From the NCBI GenBank assembly GCA_013397795.1, contig VZTJ01002651.1:224436-288435 (forward strand): 64,000 nucleotides of DNA, written 5' to 3'. The notes below the pieces were generated by a model. That model was not told where the DNA came from and searched no databases. It worked only from the letters and a program-made list of their open reading frames with translations. A program made the position numbers and the translations under genes. Source of the DNA: Orthonyx spaldingii (taxonomy: Eukaryota > Chordata > Aves > Passeriformes > Orthonychidae). Shown in pieces: positions 13,012-26,800 of this stretch (positions within the stretch are counted from its first letter, which is position 1; each line of letters opens with the position of its first letter).

Positions 13012-14389
13012 TCATAAAATACGTCTTTCAACTTCTGTTTTGCTTTTCTTCTTCTCCTGAGTGAAGGAATGTGATAGCCATGATATAACTCCAATAAAAA
13101 GGCAGTTCCCTAAACATGCTAATTTAGAAGAAAAAAAGCAGATAAAAAGTCCCAGTTAGGAAAAAATTCAACAAGAAGCAATTCCAACAAGTTTCATGCT
13201 GAGCTGATCTTCATTTAATCTACACAAACCAGCTGCGTTTGCTTAAATGACATTCTTAAAATTACATGTCATGTTAATGAACAGCCTAGATAAATCCAGG
13301 ACAAAGCACAGCCCCAGTATGTTTTTTTTTAAAAATTGTAATATTGATGTTATACTCATTACCTAAAACAAAACACATTTTCTAAATACAAACATGAGCT
13401 TTTCTGCCTTTGCTGCTTATGTTTTTCACATGCATGGGAGGAATGGGCACGTGAGTCAAAGCAGAGCTCATCCACGAGGACAGCAAAGCACAGTCAGGAC
13501 ATGTATGGGGCACACAGCTGCAAGACACAGGATGATCCTGGCCAGCTATGTTAGTGATGAAGGGACAGGGAAAGCTACAAAAAACCCACAACAGTCCTAC
13601 TAGAATACTCATGAGAAACATAGCAGTTTTAACTGAAACATTTCATACACCTGCAATACTGAGGTTTGACCACCAATTCAGGTATGCATGAACCAAGCCT
13701 TGTCCATGTGATTACTTTTGGTGGGACTTGGAAAATGTGAGGTGGTTTTTTAATTTTTCATACAAAAACGTAACCAATTCAAGCTATACTTTACAGTATA
13801 AAAATTGTTTTTCAAGGCTACAATAGAATTTTAAAGTAGAATTCATTTAATAGGATCCCAAAAGCCACATCAGGTGTCATAAAAAGCATCACTAACGTGA
13901 TACTTTTCTGTAATAATTTAAATTGATTCATAAGTAAAAAACCAGAATTAATACACAGTTTGATACATGTACAAACTATGAGTGTTTTGCCAAATGCTGC
14001 ACTTCTTAAAAGCACTATTCATTTTTTCCATTTCTGCTAACACTGTGGTATTCAATTCCCTACACAGTCTTAGTGAAACCCATGGGAGCATTTATTGCAT
14101 AAGGTACTGCAATTAAGAGGGAGGAACTATTGTGAAAGAGTAAGTATAGTGGAATTGAGTATATTGCCAGCTTTTCTCTTTAAAACATGGAAATCTGAAC
14201 AAACACCACACTAGCAAGTTGTTTTTCAATGGACTTCAATATAGCCAAATTGAAAGCTGATATTCAATTAGACAGAAATTAAAGGACAAACACACTTTGC
14301 TGAATGCGGCCCTGTCTATTCCGGATCTAGAAATTAAAGACTGACACAAACAAGGGAATTAAAATCAGAACTCAAGAACCTTTTCAAAG

Positions 14390-14640
14390 GCGGGTTTCTC
14401 ATTCACAGTGGAAAGCCACCTTTACCAACCAACGCGAAAAGGCTGCGCACAGTCGGGGGTTGAGGTGAGGTGGTTACCACCAGGCTCTGCAGCCTCCCAG
14501 CCCGGTGCGCCCCAAGGCCGCCTCTGAGGCCCCGTAACCCGCCAAGGCTGCCGCCGCTCCGCGTGTTCCATCCTGGCCTTCAGCTCACTCATCTACAACA
14601 GCGAGGCCTCCCGCTCCAGTCCAAACTCAGAGATCAGTTT
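14390..14640. other. CpG-dense patch inside CERS6 intron 1
   Basis: About 250 bp with roughly 15-20 CpG dinucleotides by eye, in the middle of AT-rich intron where CpG is otherwise rare. Words include AACGCGAAAAGG, CTGCGCACAGTCGGGGG and GCTGCCGCCGCTCCGCG. A plus-strand frame (14470-14787, 105 codons) starts in it and runs on into lower-GC sequence, but I recognise no protein. Candidates are a small orphan CpG island with an alternative promoter, the 5' end of a retrocopy, or an LTR fragment. Confidence 0.55.
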
Positions 14641-16383
14641 TTCTCTAGAAAGGGGTCAGAAAACCCTTTGCAAAATGATCCACCACCTCCTCTAGGGTAT
14701 GAAAAAGGTGTCAATTTAATCAAGTATCCTTTTGGGTTTCCCCAAGCAGGCGCAGTACTTCATGAGGGAGACAAATATCCCACCTGACCACAAATGCTGG
14801 GGGAAACAAAACCCCAGACCCGACAGAATTAATTCTAAATGTTACCCCTCACAGTCCTTGGAGGATGATGCTCATTTGCACTTGCAAAGTCTGCATTAAA
14901 TAAATGGGATTTTTTAAGTGTCACATGAAGGATGAGAAGAAAAGTAAAACAGCAAAATTATCATTTTCTTTTTCTTACTACAAATCAAGGAGCCCTGCTT
15001 GTAACATGTAATCTTTGCCCTGAATCTAGCCAGACACAGATATATAACTTTTTAGTCATCTGGGGCACCGGGAATGTGCCTGTAGGGCCCTCTGATAACA
15101 CATGAATGTTGTATTTTCACACCAGGAGGTCATCTGCCGTTTCTGAGCTGACCAGAGTAGCTACCCTTTAGCAACTTCATGTCTGACAGTTTCTCAGCAG
15201 CTCTGAAGATATTTAAACCACCACAGAGCCCACAGCGGGTAAATAGGGATTACAGGTCTGGGATTTTTTAAATAGCATAAAAGGTCTGCAAGAATTAACC
15301 AGGCTTTCCAAAGAGGGGCAAAAAACCCAGAAACGCCAACCAAACAAACAAAAATTAAGCTAACAGGGCTAATAAATATTAGATTCATGTAACTCGTGCT
15401 CTTTTTAATGTATGGGGAGACACAAAGAAAATAACGGCTTCTTCTAAACCATCAATTTAAGAAATACCAGTCTTAAAATAATTGACAGTGTTAGGTAAGT
15501 GATACATGTTAACCAATTATTTTTGCAAAAGGATAAGATTATCCACTCAACAGAACCTAAATCAAAATAAGGGTGGTTGATACAGAGGAAAAAGGGTGTT
15601 TTACATTTCTGCACTTAAAACTGGCATATGTAAAATAAGTCACCATCAGAGGGAGGGATCTGCAGGAGTCTTACCAGGTCCCAAACTCAGCAATAACTGG
15701 CAAAGTAAGTTTCGATTTCCTTTTTTTTCATTTAGGTACATTTCATCCCACAAATCAGTAAACCTTTTTTTTCCCTTGCAGTATTTTAAGCACAGAAAGT
15801 TTCTTCCCTCACTTAAGCAACTTTATTTTGTGACCAACTTCAATACAGAAGCCCACTCAGAAATTTTCATTAGTGCAAGTGAGAAAAGCTAAGCCAGTGC
15901 ATATTTCACACTTGCCAAAAAAAAAATCTTGGTTAATCACAGCTTAAATCAGTCCCTTTTGTCATACATTTTTATCAAAAGTAGGTCATATTATGGACCA
16001 ACAGACATGACTAATGGCCTGTTATTACATACCGTCCATCTCCTAAAAATCTATTTTCTGAGAAGATACCTCAGCATGGCACAAAGGATCTGCACAAAAT
16101 CACCCTGGAGAGTGCTCCTACATGACCTCTGTTAACAGATAAAAAATATCATGAACCTCAGCTGAGGCAGGACCTCAGCTATGAAGTTGCCATGTACCCT
16201 GAGAATATACAGTTTTGTTTTAGCCTTTCATGTGCACAAAAACGTTTGAGTTAATTGCTTGCCAATGCATGATGAGAGTTGTCTCCTCTTCCTGTGCTTA
16301 GAATGCATCTGTGTGGAGCAATTTGAGAAAACTGTGGTGAATGTTAAAGTGTGCAGTGCATCTCTGAGTCATCCCAAGTATAA

Positions 16384-16426
16384 CTAGATGATCTCCAGAG
16401 GTGCCTTCCAACCCCAACCATTCCGT
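16384..16426 (+). mobile_element. CR1 retrotransposon 3' tail fragment
   Basis: CTAGATGATCTCCAGAGGTG followed by CCTTCCAACCCCAACCATTCC is the characteristic CR1 3' end. It lies in CERS6 intron 1 in the opposite orientation to the gene. The upstream part of the element (perhaps from about 16310) is too diverged for a firm boundary. Confidence 0.75.
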
Positions 16427-17943
16427 GCTAACTAACTCTAGTTAAGTGGTAGGCTCTGATTACATACATACAGTATCTCTGGAACTGGTAAAAACTCCCA
16501 CTCAGACACTGGCATAGTTCAAGTGGTGCTTGCATAAAAAGCTGCTCATGTTGTTAACACCAGCCAGCTGTGAGCTCAAAAAAAAATCCCAAACAAGCAA
16601 ACTATTCCTTGCCAATCAAGTATGTCCGTAAAATCTCCTCATTTCCTATCAGTATACTTACAAATATCAGGGAAGGCAGTTAAACCAGCAAAAATTCCTC
16701 TCTGTGCTGCAGATGTACAATAATCTGTTTTGAACAGTCTGGCTCTTTTTTTGAAAGAGTGATGCAGAGCAAGTTTTCCCAGCTCATCTACTTTACACTC
16801 ACTAAACACAGATTATTCCAGGGATTTATGATTACAACTAACTTGTTGGACATTGCTTGCTGGTTTTAAACAGAAACAATCAAAATTTGCTCTAAGGATG
16901 AGTAAAAGCAGAAGAGGCTTGTTTCTGAGCAGATGCTCAACCAATTTACTGCCACAATACTCAAAAACAATTACTGAACTTGTTTTGTTATTTTGGTATA
17001 GCTGACCTACATAACTCAGAAGTTACTTGTATCAGCAATAATTAAAAGAAAACAAACAAAACACACCACAAACCGCAGAAAAATCTTAATAGTGCTTGGA
17101 CAAATTCAGTAGATAAACAGGGTTATCATTTCAGTATACCTATCCCAGCACTGGTTTTGGCGTTATGCTTCCCAATAACTTATGCTACAGAAGATCCAGT
17201 GGGATAATGTCTGAAGCACAGGCAGGGGTCTTAATGCAGGTAATCTCATCTAAAATGTATGTGGCACAGGAAAGTCCACTTCGCTGAAATTTTTTGCATG
17301 TGCTGAGAAATCGGCCAGAACTCCCACAATGAAACCTTTCCAAAGGAAAGAACCTGTCTGCCCAAGCAAAAAGCCAAGCACACAAGCCTGTGTGTCAGCA
17401 GGAGCGAGCAGCACAAGCAGTGTCTCGGAGGGCAGCGTGAAGGACAACACAGAGCCAATCCTTTCAGGGGAACCTATTCCCAACTCTCCTGAAATGACTT
17501 CAGAAAAGTACACGTACGCAGCTGCCTTTCACCTGACATGTTCAATGCTTTTCCTTCTCTTCTCATAGAGATGCATTAGCTGTTATTTCCACACCGGCAG
17601 CATCATCCTATACATATTATTAAATTGTTCAGACTAAACACTATATGGTGCAATCCACATGTGTCCCCAAAAACCAAAAGATAAGTAGCTTGCAAGAGAA
17701 TTCAGATTACAAAATTAGTGAGGTTTTGTCTTTCTTTGGCTCAAATTATTCAACAGTAGGCATACCTACTGGAGGTGGAAAAAAAAAGATAGCAGGAAAA
17801 TCACTGCTTTGGAGCTTGGTTTTTTTCCCCCAAGGTTTAGAAAGCTTTTTGTTAATATTTTGACCCAACAGACCCTTCTAACAACCAATCATGTCTTGAT
17901 CTCAGCATTTCTACAACGTATTGTAAGTTTCATTAAAAGGCTT

Positions 17944-18099
17944 AAAAAAACCCAATCACAAATGCAACCAACCAACAAAACAAAAACAAAACAAAAAACC
18001 CCCCAAAACAACAAAAAAACCTCAAAAAAACCCCCAAACAAACAAACCTCCAAAACCAACCAAACAAAAAACCCCCACCGAAATCAACAACAATCACCC
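17944..18099. repeat. A/C-rich low-complexity tract
   Basis: About 155 bp of A and C with almost no G or T on the plus strand, in irregular units such as CAAAACAAAAACAAAAC and CCCCCAAAACAAC. The complementary strand carries several G runs of 5-6 bases. It lies in CERS6 intron 1, where open frames on both strands are by-products of composition. Confidence 0.9.
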
Positions 18100-21000
18100 A
18101 TGTCCTGCTAAATCTTAAACACAGAGCTGGGAACCTATATGAAATTTTTCCTAACAAAGGGCATTGCTCATCCTTCCTAACAAAATTCAAATTACATGTC
18201 AAGCTGGCAGTAGAAAACTCATCTATTACAATACTTGGACCTCCCAGAGCAGGCAGGGCTGGCAGAAGCCTGCAGTGCCACTGAAGGCTAGTGGAACTAA
18301 TGGTCTGGAATGAGAAACTGCTCATCTGTAAAAAGAAGTGCAGTGCAATACTTCACTGCGTGCAGGTGTGCTAGGATCCAGCATGGGCAGGGTCCTAGAA
18401 GGCAGTGGTGGCAGAAGCCAACTCATTGCTGCACGTGGGCCCTGTCAGATTTGTCCCATGGGCCAGACAGACCTGCCAGTTGTACTCAAGTACTGCCACA
18501 GCCCCTGAAATGCTACAGCACCACTCCCACGCATTTTTCAGCCTTTTAACAAAAATTATTCTTTCCTGTAATATATCAGAGATGGCAGGCTAAAGAATAG
18601 CCCTACACCTGTAACACTTGATTCCATAGGAACACTGACATGCACACATAGCAAGTGTATAAAACCACTCCACCGCTGCTTGCAAGAGCAATACTTTATC
18701 TTTGAAAAGGTTTTCATAATTTTGCATCTGGGAAACAGAGTGCTCTATAAATTCAGCATATTGTCTTAGCAAAACAGCATTCCGCATCAAGTGTTTTCTT
18801 GCCATGCACGTGAAATTTGGGTTTATACAGATCAGCTTGAGAGAAGAAAATCTGGTCACAGTAATCTGCTTCAGGGCAATAAGACTCAAGAACTTCCATC
18901 CAGGAGTGTTTTCACATAATAGCAAGTTTCACTTTACGCAACAGTCTGTGAAAGGTAGCTGTGTAAAAAACCAGATTTGGTATCTGTATTTCAGCTTTCA
19001 GACTTACTGGTTAGTACAGCACAAATACACATAATTTTAAGTAAATAAAACAAATTAGCCTTACCACTCAAGAGCAGTATTAGGAAATGCTTTGTCCTAA
19101 CAGTTATTCTTAAGAAACATAATGGATATGACTGACCCATACCTTTCTTTCAATCACTGTAAAAGTTCCATCTTCACAGTGGATTTCTCACATTTATATT
19201 GTCCCACCTTTTTGACTGAACATACACATCTAAAAGACACATTTCCTCATGGTGCAAAGGTAAAAATACTCTCATTTTCTGGAGATTTTGATCCAATAAC
19301 AAAACCCATTACCAGTAACAAGTTTGGCTTGAGCTACCTTTGCATACCTGCTAGCTCCCATCACAAGCTGCAGGCCAGACCCCACTGATCAGGGCCCCAG
19401 TTCCAGACCCTGTTCACACACTCTGCTAAACCTTTTTGCCTCACTGAGTCGGAAAATCTATTTAATCCTTTCTCCAGGTTAGTTCACAACAGGACTGACT
19501 CAGCAGAGGGTGTTTGGCCACCAGTATGGGACCACCCCAGCCCAGCCTCTACCAGCGGTGCTCCAGTTGCTTTTCCAGTCAGTATGTTACTACAAAAATG
19601 GGACACAAATAAGGCCAGCACCTTACAAAAAGAAGTAGTCTTGTTCTCCAAATATGGAAGCAATTTTTTAAAAATATACATATGCATAAAGTTATAAGCA
19701 TTTCAGTTTCTCCATAAAATCTAAGACCAAAGTTGGGAGGAACTATGTGCTCCAGAATAGCAACAAGCACTGCACAAATGTAGACAAAGGTCACAAATAA
19801 ATATTTTTTCAGCCAGCTGTCTAATGCTTTCTTTCGGTGTAATCTCTAAAAATAAAGTTTAGTCACTCTGTAACTTTCCAAGCACAGATCAGGCAAAGGG
19901 AGGAGGAATGGAAGGGGAGATACCCTCCAGTGCCCCCACCTCTCACACACGGTGCCTTCTCTCAGCTGCCCTCCACCAGCATCACCAAGACTAGAAGGTA
20001 TTGGCGATACAGTTCTGAAGGTATCACTCTCACCCTTTATGCACTAAAATCAGGACACACAAGTCAAGGTCAATTGGCAAAATTCAGTCTCCAAAATTGT
20101 AGCCCACTGCTAAAGGTCAGTGAAGACAAAAATATTCTCCCAACTTCTAGAAAGTTGTGGCTTAGGGACTTTCTAGACCAAAAAAGGCATCTTTGCACAT
20201 AGCAGTCCCCAAAGAGCTGTCCCTCCCTCCCCAAGCTGCACTAGCAGCTCATTGAGCCTGTGAAAACTTTCCACAGTCTGTGGCAGAGCTCCCCACTGTA
20301 AATTCAGACTCTGTGGAGATAACCATCCCACTTCATTTTGAACTCATTGCTGGTTGGTTTCATTTTTGCATTTTTATTTCATGCACTGGGTAAAAATGAA
20401 CAGTCAATCCCAAAGCATCCTTTGCCACTCCTGACACTATAGATTTGTCTCCTACTCCCCTCTGCCACCTTCTAAAATACAGAGCTGATATGTCCCTTCA
20501 TTTCAGCAACTGTGGCACAACCAAAGCAAAGAACCAACCATAAAACATCTGTCTATGAAAAGACACATGGTCCAAATGGGATTCGATGCTGGACAGGGAA
20601 AAGGGCAGGAAGAAAACACAGAAAGAAATGAAAGACTGACAACTTAATTTTTAAATTAAGTAGGTTACCCTAATATAATGACACTGTTCTAACCCTCCAG
20701 ACCCTGCAGCATTACTTTATGTTTTACTTTGGTCACATCTTTAATATGTGAGCAAAAACAAATTAAAAAATTGTGAGCAATACCTGTGTCCACAGTAAAG
20801 GCACAGCCAAAGCATGCCATCCACTGGCCTCTCGACATGTACACACACTTCCAGTGCAGTTCTCCTTCATCTACCAAGGCAGATTTCAAAGTGCAAAAGA
20901 AACTGCAGTTACCTGCTACTTGGGCGAGACCCAAAAGTTGCTAAGTGGCTTACAGTACCTGTCTAAAGAAGCAAAAGTCTCAGCAAGCATTTTGATAAAT

Positions 21001-22149
21001 AACATAGCTCTGATCACTAGAAAATCAGTGACTAGAAAGTCCTCCAGGTCCCTCCATGGTAGTTCTCAGCCTGATCAGCACATGGTAACTTGTTTCATCA
21101 ATGTCCTCCTAAATTTTAATATATTTGCCTTAATCTGATCTATTTACTACCAGAAGGCCAAACAATGAAGGATGTTGTTAAAAATCCCTAGGAATCACTA
21201 ACAACAAACAGTCTATCTGATATTATTACTAAAGACCTTATGAAGTCACAGAACAGAACTAGAAGAGTTCAGTAACACCTTTCTGGAAAATATTAAGAGG
21301 TATCTGAAATGTTGGGAGATTATATTGTTCACCAAGAACAGAAACTCATTAAGTTACATCAGCTTAGAAAACATTTTTGAAAGCAGAGAAGATAAATGAT
21401 GACTTCTATTCAATGGAACATTAAAAAAAAAAAAGTTTAGGTCCTTAAAATATTTCAGTGTTTGAGGGGCACAAGGATCTTATCTCCTGCCCTGCTCCAT
21501 GGATTGTGCAACCAGGCCCTGAGCACGGGCAGGTGCTGCAAAAATGGTAAAGCCCAAACCTCTGTCTGCTCCAAGTGTGCATTTGTGTTTGAGCAAATGA
21601 TCCAGCCTGCCTGCACAACTTGTAGGCATGCTCTGCTCCTGAACATTGTCATCACACTACCTGGGAGCAGCATGAACTTCAGGTCTTGAAAGAAAAGCAC
21701 ACACCACAAAGTATTTATATATTTGCAAGCTTTTTCTTTGTCCTGGTGTGAGTTCAGTTTCTGTACTGCTGGTGGGGTTATCATGGCATACAACAGAGAG
21801 GATTTCATATGTGCCTCAATCTTACGGGCAAACCACTACCTCTGGTGCAAATTCTATTTCTCCCTGCCTCAAGAGGTAGGACATGTTTCAGGAACTTTCC
21901 TGCTCTGAATTGAATGCTTACATTAAATCTCTATTCTGTTCCCTTTGAAGGGGAATAGGTCATGGATACCTCACAGCAGGATGGTTGTACTTCTGTAACT
22001 AGAAATAGAGATGGTTGGTTTGACTTGGAGGTTAAGCTTTGATTCCAAGAGCTAGGTCACAAAATCATCAAATCTTTTGCAGAAGCTTCAAGAGGAACCA
22101 ATTTTCATTCTGGCTGGCAGGTATTAATCACAAAAAATGATCACAATGG

Positions 22150-22283
22150 TATTCATTCACTGTATTTTCTGTATGTATATGAACACATATATATGTACAC
22201 TGAAACAAGCATACATATATAAAGCATATGTAATGGAATATATTTGTGTATGTCTATATTTAATATATGTGTGTGCATATAAA
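22150..22283. repeat. AT-rich tract with degenerate (TA)n and (TG)n-like units
   Basis: Repeated TATATA, CATATG, GTATGT and TGTGTG words without long perfect runs, consistent with an old, decayed microsatellite in intron 1. Confidence 0.65.
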
Positions 22284-23640
22284 AATCAAACTTCAGCATA
22301 GTGTCTGACTACTCAAATACAAGAATTAGAGTCTTATTTCTTTCCAGACACTTTACACAAACTCAGAACAAAACCCAGTTCCTAGCTTAAAAAAAAATCT
22401 AGTTCCTCAGTTTCTTTCTAATCAGCTACCAACACAAGAAGCTAAGATACATGTAGATCTTCAGGAAATCTATTCCTAAAGAAGCATGCAGCCAAACAAC
22501 ACAATAAATTATTTTCCCAGTTTTATCCTTAAATTGGTATTACTTAAGAAAATAAGGACAGTTCTCAATCTGCAGACAGAATGGGACAGGCTGGCCTGAG
22601 CCATTCCTACCTGTCCAGGCACAGCACCCTAAGCAAGGCAGCCACCTGAAGTGCTTGGGCTTCCTCTCCCACACTTGTCCCTCTCTGCCACTTTCACTGC
22701 AGCCACAGAAGAAGCAGACTGGGGCTTCAAGAAACTGAAGACTATCAGTACACACTACCCTAGAAGAGCACGGAGTTTTCAGCTGGATCAGTGATCTGAT
22801 CCGATTCACTCCATCAACATAGCATCACTAAACTGAGACATGGGCAAACCTGAAGGTGAACTCTCTAGATGCTCAAGCCAAGCCACCACAGGACCATATT
22901 CAGATTCTTCAGATTGGAAATCTGATTTTGTATTTCTTAAAAAGTATTCTCTTCAGAGAAAAAGGATTAAAAAAACGTATTAGGATACTTATAATTAAAA
23001 AGATTTATTATAAATTGGTTTTCCAAAAGAAGTGCTTCAGCAAAAGATTTATTAAAATACTTGTACAAATGCTCACACCTGAAATCTCAAAAACCAGATC
23101 AGATGGACCCCTTTTGAGAATCAGTTTCCACCTGCATTGTATGATCATTAAATACCATATGGACTGATCAAAACATTCAACAAAGACAAAAAGCAACTAG
23201 GTCTCACTAACTTCTAAGTCCTCCTGTACATTTTCACATTTCTATTCTATTGCTGAATTTTCTTAAAGCTTTCTTGTTTGATTGTCAGCCCAGCAGGGCA
23301 CTCTTTCAGAAAGAGAAGCAATCTGGAAGGCAGCTGCAGCTCTCTATGCAGAAGTGCAGAGCATCCAGCCCTCCAAATGACTTTACTGACCCTCTGACCC
23401 TATTTTGGGGAGCCGGGGAAACTAGTGCCCACCAGAGTGCAGGATATACTACACTGCAGTGTTTGAAATGCAGAGCCTTATGTTTTCTGCCTTCTGCACT
23501 CAGGCTGTCCCGAAGCAAAACCTGCCATCAGAGGCAAACAATGAGTCTTGCACACAAAAAGCTCAAAACACAGCTGACAGGCATCTCATTGTACTCCTAA
23601 TGCGCGATAAACAATTAGTGATCGGACAACACAGTGCAAG

Positions 23641-23673
23641 AACAAATCCTATTAACAAATAATAGGATTTGTT
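23641..23673. repeat. Perfect inverted repeat, 14-bp arms, 5-base loop
   Basis: The left arm AACAAATCCTATTA (23641-23654) and the right arm TAATAGGATTTGTT (23660-23673) are exact reverse complements separated by ACAAA. As RNA it would fold to an uninterrupted 14-bp stem. It is shorter than a microRNA precursor and lacks a U-tract context, so it has no assigned role. Confidence 0.95.
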
Positions 23674-23872
23674 AGTGGATCACCCAAACGACACTTTGGA
23701 AACAACTCCCCGGGCTGCTGCAGCCAGAAACCCCAGCCAGGGAAGGGAGCCACAGCAGGCACTGGGGAGCTGCATGCACAGCTACCAGTCATCCAGAGGA
23801 GCTCACCGTGCCACAACAACACTGGCCCACCGGTTTGGACAGCGTTTGAAAATGCTGCAGCACATGTCAAAC

Positions 23873-23887
23873 AAAAAAAAAAAAAAA
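23873..23887. repeat. Poly(A) run of 15
   Basis: Fifteen consecutive A in intron 1, about 200 bp from the hairpin at 23641. No recognisable element is attached. Confidence 0.95.
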
Positions 23888-26800
23888 GAAGTAATCTCGT
23901 ATCTTGGGTATTTCTGAATGATTTACACTTTGGTTCCTTAAGCAAGTGTATTCTCTAGATCAAAACACATAAGAAACTGTTGCAATCACAGTTTCTTTTA
24001 GCTCGTTACAAGATTTTTATCATCAACTTGCACACTACAACTTCAAATAACACCTGACTAAAATGTGATTCCCTAATAGTATTGCAATATAAATGCCCAC
24101 CTCTACCAGCAGAAGGTGAAAAAAAAAAGACATTTGGGCAGGCAGGTACTTGAGGGAGCCTGACACTGTAACGTTGTCCTCCAGTGGTTGCTATTAGATG
24201 CCACATATAAGTGATGCTGAGATAGTAACACAAAAGGTGGCTTTTTATTCTTAAGAGTTTGAAAAAAATGAGAAGAAGAGTGCCTCATGCTGAAAACTAG
24301 ACAGAGCCCTGGCAAGTCACAAACTACTTGTAACATAACAGTTATTTAAAACCTTCAAGTGGCAAGTATTTGTTATTCTTTGTATTCCTGTTTAGGGTGC
24401 TGTATGCCTTTTCATCTCCTTTGGATCATTAGAATCATCTTGCTTATTTATTTGTTTTAAAACACACCACAGTGCATGCTGCTTGGGATGAAAACCGAAA
24501 CTGGGAACCCATATGAATGATATCATTATAGAGGATTTTTACACAATTGTAAATCATCAGCTTAATTTTTTGAATGGCAAGAAATATAATTTCTAAAATT
24601 AGTCATCGAATAATTCTTGTTTAAGAGTATAACTAAAAAGTCAAAAGGAAAAAAATTGCCTTTAAAACAAGCTGTGACAGCAACATCTGGGTGCAGTTTG
24701 AGCAAAGCAGCAGTGTACACGACATGCTTCTGACGGCACAGACTAAGCTCACCCAACCACCAAAACCCTCCCAGCAGAACATAAGACAGGAACACACTGC
24801 CTTGTTGGGGATCAACTCTTCCACAGATCTTCAGAGCTCTTCCCATTGCTCTGGGTACTGCAGCAAACTGAGCATTCTGGTGCACATGGACAATTATGAG
24901 GCAGCTCGGCCAAAAAAGCACAAAGTCCATCCAGAATGTTATCTAGTGTGTTCATCTGACAACTGCAATGGAAGCGACAGGCAGTCTCTCACCCAGCTGG
25001 GTTAGAGATTAGCCATGTGTAATACTGCTGCACTTGAACTGTGGAGTGCTGTACGCTTGGCAAGAGGACAAAGAAAGGAGGAGATGGAACAGGGAGGGGA
25101 AACTCCTAGGTAGGAATTACTGCAGGCCTCATTGTGAAGCCTTGCCCATAACAGTCTATTTGCCCAGGCAAATGCAAATGTTATAAACTTATAGCCCATC
25201 ATATATGCACTTGGCCAGTTTGCTGCCAAGACCTTCTCACATGTGACTTCCCTTTCACATACACTCCAAAACGCTCAGCATGCACATCAGTTAAGTAGCT
25301 GCACAGTGCCTGAACTGCAGCAAGGGTTTGCAAGCATTGAGCACATGGTAATTACCAACTTTACAGAGGATCATAGATCAAACTCTGCTTTCCCTTGAGA
25401 ACAAATCAGACATGACGGCTACATCCAAGATACATGACAAAGTATCTCAGCCCAAGACCACAGCTCAGTTAGCGCTGGGAATGTCAGACCAGCAGATATG
25501 ATGCCTCAGAAGGATACTCAGAGCAGCTCCTGTGAACAGGCACCTCCTTTCAGCTCCTGGGGCTGACAGTCACTTTCTTGACATGAATGTCAGTCATCAT
25601 CCCTAGAGAAATGTTACTGACACAGCCTGGCTCCCAAAGAGCATGACTGCTGATTCTACCAGCTACAGACAGGCACACAAACAAAAGCAAAAGTTTTCAG
25701 AATACCCTGGACCATGGCATAATCCTAAATTTTACTTTAGAATAGCAAACGGTGATGAATTTATTCCATTGCATGATCAGCTTCTACCTACAGGGATATC
25801 TTTCCAGCTTCAGAGAGAAGCACTTGCAAACCAAAGGGGGGGTGGAAGAAGGAGGACTGGTGAATGCTGTTACACCAAGGTCACAGCAGCATGCATCCAT
25901 TTCCAAGCCTAACGCAGGGGAATATTGTTGACTGACACATACAGGCTGGCTAAGGAGAGAGAACCTCTGAGGAGTTCCCACGAAGCCTACAGAATTTCTC
26001 TGGATCCAAGCACCACTTTTGCTTTGCTCTTTCCCCATCACTGATGTCCTCGCCTTGCCAGCTGAGAGCTGCAAACTCTCACCCTTTTCAAGAGCCACTC
26101 CAGCTGGCATGAACCAACACTGGAGCCACAGCCAGTGCCATAAGGGAGCACCCATCACAAGCAAACAGTGAGAAACTGCAGAGCAGCATAAAGCTATATT
26201 CCAGGGCTATTGCCTATAGCACAGTGAAAGAGAGCCTCCACACAGAGAGACAGGAAGCCAGGCTGTAACCAGCAAGGATGGGTTTATGCAATCTCCTGAT
26301 ACAGTTTCAGCTGTATCTCACAGCACTTTCAGCAAAAGAGTCAGTCTCCTGGTTTTCAGTTGGGTATGGTTTTCCTGTGGCAGATGCAAGTGGTTCAAGA
26401 AACAAACCAGTTATTAAAAAATGCAGAAGAGGTTAAAAAATCCCTTGCTGGCCAACACCAGAGCCACGTGTTCAGTTAACAAAGTGCTCTAGAAAGAATC
26501 TGTGATCAAAAGGAAGAAAAGCATTATACATAAACCTGTTCAGTAACTGAATATCCCCCTTCAAATATCTGTTGTAATGTTTATTCAGAGCATCTGGAGG
26601 ATAAAAGCTCTGGTCAAAGCCTGTAATGAATCCCCATGCTGCTGCAGAATTTAGTACTAATCCCTGGTGCTTCACTGCTAAATAAGGAAAGAAAAATAAA
26701 CAAACAAGCAAACCAAGCAAAGGCCAGGGCAAGTGTTATAAATAGATACAAGAAGGCCAAACTATTAGAGATGTTATCAAAAACTTTTTTTTAAAAGTCT

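Noticed and set aside
17809..18325. 100-codon plus and 127-codon minus frames
   Set aside because: Same reason: the repetitive K/N/T/P and F/G/C/L composition comes from the A/C-rich tract.
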